Shown here piece by piece: positions 9,735 through 18,588 of a stretch of 20,693 bases of DNA (the stretch's first letter is position 1; every line of letters begins with the position of its first letter). The notes beneath the pieces were generated by a model. That model had not been told where the DNA came from. It searched no databases and saw nothing but the letters and a program-made list of their open reading frames with translations. Position numbers and translations under genes: made by a program. The DNA lies in the NCBI GenBank assembly GCA_943704525.1, contig CALSCQ010000751.1, forward strand, positions 1 through 20,693, written 5' to 3'. The DNA comes from Pigoraptor vietnamica. Lineage: Eukaryota > Opisthokonta > Filasterea.

Positions 9735-12497
9735 CTAGTCCTTGACGGTCCGTGTGAAGTCCATCCGTGCAAAGCGCGTCGCAATCGCATCGGGGAAGTC
9801 GAGGCTTGCGAGGAACAGCGTCATCGCGCGGATAATCGTCTCTGTGCGCTCCTCGTGAGGCATGGCGCCGCAGTTCTCCACCTGGAGGGCCACAGCAAGA
9901 TTCAGCACAATTGCCATGGCGAGACCAAAACACACAGGCTGAGCACGATTGCCATGTCCCAGAGGGTTGTACCAACACCCGAGGGATGAATTCCGAGCAC
10001 GTGACACAAGAGACACGCGACGGGACATTTGCGCGAAGGTCCAACGGAGGCGGAGGCGCACCTTGTACAGCTGGGATAGCGCGGGGTTGAGGCACGAGAG
10101 CGTCGCCTCCGCCTCGGCAAATCGCTCGTTCGAGAGCTTGCCGGCAAAAATCATCGTCTTGAAGCTCGGGTTCATGCCCTGCACGTTGGGCGTCGAGCTT
10201 CCCGTCGCGAGCGTGTTGCTGACGCTCATGCGGCGGATGCTTTGATCGACGCGCGTCCTGCGAGGGTGAAGGGGGGAATTGCGCCAGGTCCGTCAGGAGA
10301 TTGCACCAGGGACAGATAACAGATAAGTCAGAGAGAAAGGTGCACGCATGATATGCGCTTTCACATGCACGCACACACGCGCACACATTCACAAGCGTAT
10401 GCCCACCCACCTCATCTCCGCAAGCTGTCCCGTAATGCTGTCACGCCTGTGGCCGAAGCGGGGCGAATGCAGCAGAGTGAGAAATTGGCATGGGACCCCC
10501 GACTGGCATCCCACTGCCACACAGTGCATGCCGCAGACACTCTTTACGCACATCGCGCTTCCGTGCTGTGCGCGTTAACTCACCCCGCAAACGCCTCGAC
10601 GAATTTTGCGACGTTCGTCGGCTTCATCCCTTTCATTATTTCGCTCCGGCGGAACTCGCCCAGATCAAGGCCACGCGGAGACTGCGCGCAAACGGGCGGA
10701 AAGAGAGTGAGCGATGCAGCAGGTCAATGTCACACGTGAACGCCATTAGCCACGGTTGCCATTTTTTCTGACCCAATATGTGAATTTGAGACGAGAAAAT
10801 AAAGGTGGGCACACGGACGGAAGAGAGTGAGCGCCGCATACGACACGTGGACGCCATGCGCTCTGCTTAGCCAAATTCTATCTGGCCAATATATGGATGG
10901 GCTTCCTCACCGAGCCGTAATATCTGTCGATGAATGTGTTGACGTTGCCGAGTGTGAGGCCCCAGCGGTAGAGATTGTACACGGCGATCTAAACGAAACC
11001 GCGTTACGTTAGTTGGCGCAAGCACATACACACACAAACGAGCGCAAGCCGCCCCCTTCCCCCCCCCCCCCCACACACACACACACACCCATCACACACA
11101 CTCACACACACACACGCATACACACACACACGCATACACACACACACATACACACGCAGGCGCATGCGCACGATAGCAATTATCGCTGCCGGCGCACCTT
11201 CGTTGGCACCCAGTCCAGCCAGCTCACACTACCGACTGTCGGCGAGACGAGAAGAAGGCCATGCACCATCTTGGGGTGCGCCGCCTTGGTGAGAGAAGTC
11301 AAGAGAACGTGTGAGAAGGGCAGGTCTGCGCGATGCACGCTTCACGCAGAACGATAGTCGTCACGTGAGGCGATGCTGCGTACCCCATAGCGCAAGAAAA
11401 TGTTGGCTCCCGCTCCAACGCCAAAACCGACAAACTTTCGGATGCTGTAAATGGAAGTTGAACAGGATATGGGACTATAAGGGCAAGAAGGCTGACACGC
11501 AAACCCAACACGCACGCACACACATATACGCCCACATGCACACAGGACGCGCGCGAACACATGCGGAGCCCGCACTCACTGGAAGTGGTTGACGACGGAC
11601 GTGATGAGCTCCGACAGCTGAGCCATCGTGGGATACGACGCACTGCGGCAAAGGCGGAAGCGCAGTCAGTTAAGTGCACGATATCAACGAAAAGAAGTGG
11701 CGTCGCTTCGAAGGGAAGCGTTAGGGAACACAAAACGCGAGGTCGCGGAAGACCGAGGATATGTCGCGATAGAGAGAAGGCTAGAGTGGACAGTAATCTG
11801 GCTTGCGCACGTAAGCCACGTGTGGCTGACACAGCTGAGAGCATTGCCCCCACGAGTCCACGACAGGTCACGTGAGAAGGGAGACACGCACTTTGCGTCC
11901 ATTTCAGCAGCGCCTTCCTCGTGGCCGGGTGCATCGATGTGGTAGATGACGAACGATTCGACGAGGTCACGTGCGCTCGGGTGGTTGATGAAGCGGCCAA
12001 AGCAGATTTTGTCTGAACGCGGAGGGGGTTTGGAGAGAGAGGATAGGGGTGTCAGTGTGTTTGTATGTGTGTTTGTGTGTTTGTGTGCGTGCGTGCGTGC
12101 GTGCGTGCGTGTGTGTGTGTGCAAATGTCCCTGACTGCGTGGTAGTCAACGCCAAGAGAGAGGCGAATCAGAGGGGGGATTCAAAAACGACGAGAAGCAA
12201 CCCACGGTTCAAGCCAATGTCATGGAATGTGATCATGGCGGGTTTGTATCCGTCGGCCTCTCCCTGTTGGCACAGAATGGCGCATGAGAACGGGAAGTGG
12301 AGAGGAAAACGCGCAACAACAGACACGCACACACACGCACACAGACACACAGACACACACACACAGAGACACACAGACACACAGACACACACACTCAGAC
12401 AAACACAGACAACATACCGCACGCGCGCGACACACACAAGCGGCCACTCTCCCACAAAACACACAGACACAACTAGACGCACACGCACAGACACACC

Positions 12498-12535
<38 letters not shown>

Positions 12536-12841
12536 GGTTGCAAAGCACAGCCGGCGAATTAGTACACGCACCTGCACGAAGACCTTAATCTTGCCCGTCA
12601 TTGTCTGCACAACGACCTCCTGAAATGGCACACGACGTCAGCGACAACCGCACGCAACACCAGTGAATGACTTTGGTGCGCCGGAAACAAATCGAGATTC
12701 CCTTTCCGTTCAAATTCGCAAAGCGCAAGTACCCGCACGCACCTTCTCCATGGGAAGGGGCGGCAGAGTGGAGTCCACCTTGGAGAGTGCGTCAATGTTG
12801 ACGCTCATGAGGGTCGCGGGGACCGTGCCCTCCGACGCCAT
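9735..12841 (-). CDS. NDRG: NDRG (N-myc downstream-regulated / plant NDL) family protein
   Basis: Alpha/beta-hydrolase-fold protein thought to be non-enzymatic; animal NDRGs act in stress and trafficking, plant NDLs with G-beta in auxin transport. Twelve exons join in frame: 12841-12743, 12619-12572, 12263-12206, 12012-11892, 11642-11580, 11444-11384, 11284-11198, 10988-10911, 10681-10584, 10446-10411, 10257-10062, 9881-9735. They give 363 residues, within the family range. Diagnostic motifs are TFHDIGLNH (61-69), YHIDAPGHEEGA (92-103), YPTMAQL, GFGVGAGA (136-143), AAHPKMVHGLLL, SWLDW (171-175), then VENCGAMPHEE near the end. The nucleophile elbow is G-V-G-A-G with no serine, as in NDRGs, so hydrolase activity is not expected. 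The C-terminal region is more diverged. On the minus strand a TATA-like CATAAAACATATAG lies at 12909-12896. The start has good context (GAAATGG). Confidence 0.93.
10690..10903. repeat. Diverged tandem duplication inside NDRG intron 8
   Basis: A unit beginning GGCGGAAAGAGAGTGAGCG near 10695 recurs as GGACGGAAGAGAGTGAGCG near 10815. Both copies continue with an ACACGTG-AACGCCAT or -GACGCCAT core and end with a CCCAATATGTGAAT or GCCAATATATGGAT block. Period is about 120 bp. The second unit ends at the splice donor, so the duplication makes up nearly all of the 229-bp intron. Confidence 0.75.
11059..11159. repeat. C14 run and CA microsatellite in NDRG intron 7
   Basis: Fourteen C (11059-11072) lead straight into an interrupted (CA)n tract to about 11159. 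In the NDRG transcript this reads (GT)n followed by a G14 run. Confidence 0.9.
12045..12121. repeat. TG/TGCG microsatellite in NDRG intron 3
   Basis: TGTGTTTG units give way to four GTGC units and then (GT)n on the plus strand, inside intron 3 (12205-12013), which reads CA-rich in the transcript. Confidence 0.85.
12321..12532. repeat. CA/CAGA microsatellite in NDRG intron 2
   Basis: About 210 bp of ACACAC with ACAGAC interruptions and one less repetitive island (12404-12450). It occupies most of the 308-bp intron 2 (12571-12264). Confidence 0.9.
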
Positions 12842-13651
12842 TTCAGTCTCTCGCTCCTTGGCGATGTCCACTGAGAGCGGTGAAATGCTACCACACTATA
12901 TGTTTTATGTTCTGCTACAGAAAGTGAGCTCTGCACGAGGGGCGCAAGGGATAAGAGAGGAGAGAGAAGAGAGAAGAGAGTTCGCTTTCGCCTACGGACG
13001 AGAGAGAGTGTGCTGCAGTGCTGAGCGGCAGTGTCAGTTTGCGGCCGGGAATACGTCGGCATCCGGACACTATCGGCTGAGAGGTGTCGACAAATTGAGA
13101 AATTGGCGAAAAAGACCAAAGTTTTCTTCAAATTTCAATGAAAGTCTATATCAATGAGAGAAATAATCATCACGTGATAGCACGTGCCACCAAAGGGATT
13201 TCGACCGTCTGAACACCCCGGATTCAACCCTCAAGTGCGCAGCAGTCTGTTAACTGTTTTAATTATTTCGCTCCCCAGAGACTATCAAAAATGTATTGCC
13301 GATCGGTTTTATTTTACGCGCGAGCCAAAAGCGATGACGTAGTTTCGCCGCTGCACAGCTGACGCGCGTGCTGGGGACACAAGAAAGTTCTATTGACTCG
13401 CCACACGACTCGCGCGTGCGTTGTTTTCAGTATGCGTTTTGTATGGCGCCTCAATTTGACGCCACTCTTGGAAGATTCTCTTGGGTTGCCCCGCACACGC
13501 GAGCATAAAAGCGGCAACGCATCGTCAGTTCAACTCTGCAATCAGATTAATCTGATTTTCGATTCGGACGGCGTTTCACAAGTGAGACCGATCGACGAGC
13601 CGTCTTTCCGCCGACGACTTTGAAGAGACGATAGCACAAGACTCCGCAAAG
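12842..13651. promoter_or_regulatory. Divergent intergenic region between NDRG and gene A, with paired CACGTG boxes
   Basis: No coding exon is supported in these 810 bp. Near NDRG there is a minus-strand TATA-like element (12909-12896) and a purine-rich GAGAGA tract (12953-12981). At 13169-13178 lies the perfect palindrome ATCACGTGAT; a second CACGTG begins at 13181, exactly 10 bp after the first (one helical turn). Towards gene A, CATAAAAG (13504-13511) and TCAGTT (13525-13530) could be its TATA and initiator, giving a 5' UTR of about 125 bases. Promoter roles are inferred from position. Confidence 0.5.
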
Positions 13652-15229
13652 ATGGGGGTGCCCCCACAATTTCCATTGGACATGCGGCGGTGGGTTACTT
13701 TCTAACCCACCACACCACTGACATATGTCAACGACTAGCGCCTTCAGTATACAATTTATCCAAACTGACACACCATTCCTCGCGATAGGATCTTGTGCAA
13801 GAAGGGTCAGCGCACGAAGATTGCGAAGCGAGGGCACGGCAAAAAGCGCTACCGCGTGCGTGACGGGATAGGATGGACACCCGATGGGGCGTTCCTTGCC
13901 ATCCTGCGCGACAAGACTGAGCGCGGTGAGCACTGCACACAATGTTGTTGCCCACGAGGCCGTTATGGAAGCTCATTTTCCCGAGTGACTGCTGCAGGCG
14001 AGCAACTCATCAAGCGCATTCAGACACACATTGGCCTGCGCTCCAAGTTCAACAGGACGAGCCTGAACACCAACATGCGTGCGTGGGGATGGACCCCCGT
14101 GAAGGGGATCAACCCGTTGACGATGCTATGGCCCAAAACTAAGTGGAAGTTCACGCGGAAGGGGGAGGCGCGGTGGACGTACTGGTTTCACCCTCTGGTG
14201 TCGCGCGACCACCAGGAAGCCCTCGGAGAGCCCGGTGTCGACGGGCGCGAAGACACGCCTCCCACAATCAAGCGGGTTCCCGCGGCGTCGGACGGCGACT
14301 CGACCCGCCGCCGCCCGAAGGCTGTTGAGGTGCGTTATGCTGACGAAGAGCGCTATCGAACATTCCACCTCGGAAGATTATCTTGTCCTTCGGTTCATTC
14401 GCTCGTCCAGTCTTGCTTTCCATTGTACTGAGTGCCGTCATTACCACACGCAGGATGCTCTCCTCGAGTCTCTCTCCGGCGCGCACAACATCCCCGCCGT
14501 GCGCAACGCTCCTGCCGCGATCGACACGCCCGCCAGCAACTTCATGATCGACCAGTGGGCACTCGACGGCTCCAGCGCCGTTCTGAGAAACGAGGGCATC
14601 GGCAGCGATCCAAACGTCAACAGCGATGCGGCCGTCGACGACTCGGACGTCGAGAGCGAGGGGGATGACAGCGATCTCTCCTCAGTGGCTGGATCGAACA
14701 GCGATGAGGACGAGGACGCGTCGATGGGTGACCACGACGATTCGCCGGTGGACTCTGTGCCCTCGACTCCCCTGTCGTGTGGCAAGCCGGGCAACGATTC
14801 CTTGCTTCCAGCGCCAGGCGGACAAGGTAGAGTTGAAGGGAATGAAATTGTCGAAGCTGTGAGTGACACATGTGACGCAGGGCCATCGCTGATGTGACTT
14901 GCTCACCATTCCCGCTCATCTATGCAGTCGCCGTCGGCATCGGACACGACAGCAGCCAGCCACTCACTGACGCGGGCCAACAAGTCGTCGTCTTCAACGA
15001 CGTCATCACTTTGGGCAAGGGGGTCGGCGATGTTGTGAGAGCCTACCATTCCGTTCTCACGGACGACACGGGAAAGGCACCCGACTTTGCCAACACGCGA
15101 CTCCACGTGATCGTGAACATTTTCGACGAAGCGCCGGATTCCTCGGGCGTTTCTGAAGAGGTCTTGTCCGGTCTAGAGCAATTGTTCCTTACGGAGTACC
15201 GCGTCCACGTTCACTTCCACAAGCTCTGA
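13652..15229 (+). CDS. Gene A: HSF-like winged-helix family protein with acidic region
   Basis: I do not recognise a named family. Five exons join in frame (13652-13689, 13789-13925, 13998-14329, 14454-14826, 14928-15229), giving 393 residues. Residues 1-125 parallel gene B: FPLDMRRIL, basic Lys/Arg loop, YRVRDGIGWTPDGAFLAILRD (34-54), SLNTNMRAWGW (80-90), a spacer with WKF, then WTYWFH (118-123). The order of a W-x-x-D-G hairpin, an N-rich helix ending W-G-W and a later aromatic-His segment recalls the heat-shock-factor DNA-binding domain. After it come short basic patches (KR, RRR about 149-165), then an Asp/Glu/Ser-rich stretch (about 226-270) like an acidic activation region, then a globular-looking C-terminus. 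The first three introns match B and C in position and phase. The last intron uses a weak GTAGAG donor; a stronger GTGAGT 32 bases on would give another tail. Domain assignment is inference. Confidence 0.75.
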
Positions 15230-15620
15230 GCCTGCCGATGGCGGAGAAACAACGGCACCGCTCGGTTCCACGCGTAATCTGCGCACAAACATATGTATAA
15301 CAAACGATAATCTCCTAACTACGCCTCGATTTTGCGCTCGCTTTCATTCGTGCCTTTTTTTTTTGGAAATACATTTATATCTTCACGAAAGAACTCTGTC
15401 CAAAGAAAAAACTCAACCTGCCACACACCGAAGGAGTGATGTATTGTGCAGAGTTTTGCCTGGAAAATAACGCCGCGCTGAAAAGACACGCGCCACACAA
15501 ACATTCCACATTAACATCAAACGACCACACGCACACTGCACGCTGCGATGAGACTCCGAGTGGCCCGGACCCGACCGGTCGAGAAATCTTCTAGCTGGGC
15601 TTCGCAGATCGGACCTGGCC
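15230..15620. other. Intergenic region between convergent genes A and B
   Basis: These 391 bp contain the 3' UTRs of both genes. A T10 run lies at 15355-15364. The sequence is more AT-rich than the flanking exons. No poly(A) hexamer AATAAA, RNA gene or ORF of note is seen. Confidence 0.6.
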
Positions 15621-17485
15621 CTACGTCGCTCGTGGCTTTCCCTTGCGGTCGATGACCACGTTCTCTGCGCGAGCGGGAGGCTCCCTGTTAACAGGGACGG
15701 CGTTCGCGTGCGACGCGTCGCCGGAATTGGCAAGTTTGACGGACTCGAACGACAGCATCGATTTTGAAAACGCCTCGAGATAGTCGTCCGGGCCCGCATG
15801 ATTGCGCGCGTGCTCCGCGGACGCGATGCCGGCTTGAAGTGGACCGAGAGGGAGGAGGCCAAAGCCTACTCCAGGGAAGCGCCCATTGTCGAGGTGATCC
15901 ATCCACGCTGCGAGGTCGGCAGAGCACATACATTAAGTGCATGCGCGTGTGATGCAGACAAGTACAAAGTTACATAACTTCACTGCGAGTACATGACACG
16001 CGATAGGCAAAGAACCCACCGCCGTAGTACGAGTCCCCGCCGTCGGACTCAATGTGCACGTCAGTCATCAGAGGCTTCAGAGGCTGCGCGGAAGGACCAG
16101 CACTGTTGATGTAATAGAAAACGCCGACCGCAGCGTCGACCGGAGCATAGAGCACATCAGGCTTGATGGCACCCTGCATGTCCTGTGAGCGGGAAGGGAA
16201 AAACAAATTAAAATAATCAAAATCAACTGAATACATTCATAAGTAAGGACCTGCTGTCTTGCCAGCAGTGACACGTTCACAACAACTGTTCTCACCGGCG
16301 CAGTGTCATGGTCGTGCGTGTTGTGGTTCGGGTTCTCCGCAACAGCAGCAACGTGGGGATTTTCGGGATCGCAGTACACGTCGCGGAGCTCTTCCACATC
16401 GCCGGCGAGATTGAGCCCCTCGGCCGGCGGCAGTTGAAAGTCCCCGTTGAAGTTGATGGGCGCGTTGTTCATGCGGTTGAGCGCCTGTGAGCCGCGCACG
16501 TTAAATGTAGGTATACGCGCAAATCAAAGTTGTTTCATCGCGAAACCTTCTCAGTCCGCCTGTTAATCTACAGTACATGCTACGCACTCGGACAGGCCAG
16601 GCCTCAAGACGACAGCGCACCTCGTTCAGCTTCACTCGGGTCTGCCGTTTGGCCGGTGGCTCGTCGGCGTCACCGTCGTCCTCGTCACGCGGCCGGCGGC
16701 GGTTGTTTTGCAGGTCGGCCTTTTCGCGCACGATCGTCGCCTTCCGCCGTGGGCTCGTGATTCGTCCACGAGCATCAAGCTCTTCGAAGCGGCCCAGTGC
16801 GGCGCAGTCGTCACGCTTGACCTTTCCCAGCGCGTGCCAGAAGTACGTCCAGTGTGCTTGGGCGCGGTTGCCGATGGATGACATGAATTGCCACCCGCCC
16901 CAGACGCCCGGATCGGTCGTAGTGTTCTTGACGTCCGTGACCTCGACAAACCCCCAATTGGCCATGTGCGTGTTGACCGTCGCCTTCGTCCACTGCACAG
17001 CAACGTCCTCGGGAACGAGACCGCGTTCGACGATCACCTGCATTAGGCGTCGAAAGAGTGCGTCGGCTGCGGAGGGACGAAGGCGCGCGAAGAGGCACGT
17101 AAGCCGAAGCATTTCACAAGCGTTGTGTGCAATTCAAATTGCTGCATGCACACGAAAGAGGAAAGAGACCACACGAAAGGCAAAGACCCACCAAAGGCCC
17201 TGTCGCGCACAATGGCGATGAACAGGCCATCGGGACTCCACCGCAGGATGTCGCGAACAAAGTATGTCCTGCCGTTCTCGTAGAGACGGCCATACTCGTC
17301 TTCGATTTGGCCGAGCTCGATGTCCTGGATCGCCTCGTTCAGTAGTCTGCGAGAGCACATTTCGTAGCGAACCAAAATTTAGGCGTAGTCTCATATTGCA
17401 AACCTGAGGTGCGGAGGCAATTCCCACAAAAAAAGCGCTCGGTCGTGCCCATGTTCACTTACCGCGCAATAACCAGGGGATACAT
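15621..17485 (-). CDS. Gene B: HSF-like winged-helix family protein
   Basis: Paralogue of A and C, function unknown. Six exons join in frame (17485-17463, 17346-17192, 17066-16621, 16484-16296, 16182-16020, 15907-15621), giving 420 residues. It is the best preserved copy of the domain: YPLVIARLL start, YFVRDILRWSPDG (36-48) with FIAIVRD, helices DALFRRLMQVI (61-71), then TVNTHMANWGFVEV (89-102), WQF (118-120) and HWTYFWHALGKVKRDD (131-146). The pattern I/L-x-W-S-x-D-G ... F ... N-x-x-M-x-x-W-G-F-x-x-V ... H follows the HSF-type winged helix, with the second helix pair extended. Basic RRRPR (182-186) and AKRQTR flank an Asp-rich stretch and look like a bipartite NLS. The C-terminal half has no recognised domain but shares a GG-x-x-x-Y-x-AW junction with gene C. 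The 7-residue first exon is short but fits the family and closes the frame. Confidence 0.78.
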
Positions 17486-18588
17486 TCTCGGTCGTCACTG
17501 GCCGTTGCCGAAATGGTATTAGCGGCCGCAGACATTAATGCTGCAGCCGGGGCGGTGGATCGTGCACGCGCTGGTTTCTCCTGCGAACCCTTTCCACGGT
17601 GTCAATTACTGAAAAAACAGAAAGCAAACGGATGGCCGTACGCCCGCATCTCGCAAGAGGTTCTGTTGCGCATATGGACAATGCTGAAGTAGAGAATCGA
17701 CGTCGTAAACGGAAAAGGAATGTAAACAACATGCGTGACACTCACAGTTACAGCAGCAGCCCCGAGTGCTTGGCTGGCCGTGCGGCGACTCGGATCGGTT
17801 CTTGAGTTCGTTCACTGTCAACGTCCAAGGGCGCTGTGGCGGAGACGGGGCGATGTCGCAAGTTGGACTGCCTTGTGTGCACACGCCGCGCTGTTGCACT
17901 TGTACTATTGGGAGAGAGAGGCGAATCCCACTGGCAGTCACGAGGGCTGACGTCTGTTTCGCCGCAAACTGCCATATTGAGCCCATACTGACCAGCCCAA
18001 CCAATGGGAAGCTGACGCAGTTATTTTTTGTGAGCAATTGTATTGAATTGTATGAAAATTCGCTTTATGTGGCACCCACCAATCAGCTGCATCAGTTTTG
18101 TTAACGGCCCCCGTGATGTCACGTGAAGGTTGGGTTGCGGTGTCCGAGTAATCACGAGTCCAGCGTGCCGGGAGTTCAAAGGCGCCATATATATACGACA
18201 AACTCTGTACAGCCGGGACGCCCGTACTGAATTGAAGATCGCCAGATGTTTGTAACTCTCCGGTGCCGGCACCACTGCGCGGTTTCCGTTCAGACTGATT
18301 TCGGACCGATGGCTGCTACACTAGCGGCCACTCAGTACTAGAGCGCCTGCTTTCGATATGCGCACATGCGGTGCGCATTTATTATCGGTTACAACCATAT
18401 CAAGTCCGGCAGCGAAAGAAAAAAATAACTGCCGCGAAGCCTGACGGCACGACACATACGACGGACGACACAACAACGATTCTCAATCCGCAGCCGACGC
18501 ACGCCGTCAAAAAAAAGCACGGGCGTTGAGCGAATTAGAGCAGTGCTCAACACCCGTGAAGAAAAAAGTAGGAGACGCAGCAGCATTT
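17486..18588. other. 1.1-kb intergenic region with promoter-like elements, no supported gene
   Basis: Only short unconserved ORFs are present, none resembling the neighbours. On the plus strand there are CCAAT at 18001 and near 18080, the palindrome TCACGTGA at 18119-18126 and TATATATA at 18188-18195, arranged like a promoter. No clear product follows before the gene C 3' end. On the minus strand the TATA would sit about 700 bp before the gene B ATG, implying a long or spliced 5' UTR. A minus-strand AATAAA (18383-18378), 206 bp after the gene C stop, is a candidate poly(A) signal for gene C. Confidence 0.5.
18188..18195. promoter_or_regulatory. TATATATA element
   Basis: A self-complementary TATA sequence, with the TCACGTGA palindrome 62 bp to its left and two CCAAT boxes further left. 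Orientation is undecided: the plus-strand arrangement is canonical but has no clear gene, and the minus-strand target would be gene B. Confidence 0.4.

Noticed and set aside
9112-10410. A 432-codon minus-strand open frame across the helicase 3' end and NDRG 3' exons
   Set aside because: It is out of frame with the NDRG exons and antisense to the helicase RG-rich tail. The NDRG model accounts for the minus strand there.
13195-13245. A tRNA-like stretch (GGATTCAACCC and neighbours resembling a T arm)
   Set aside because: The B-box consensus is broken by a missing base and no acceptor or anticodon stem can be paired around it.
17606-18275. Minus-strand ORFs of 143, 87 and 84 codons upstream of gene B
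   Set aside because: They overlap in different frames, show no family motif and resemble neither the paralogues nor any protein I know. They are treated as chance.
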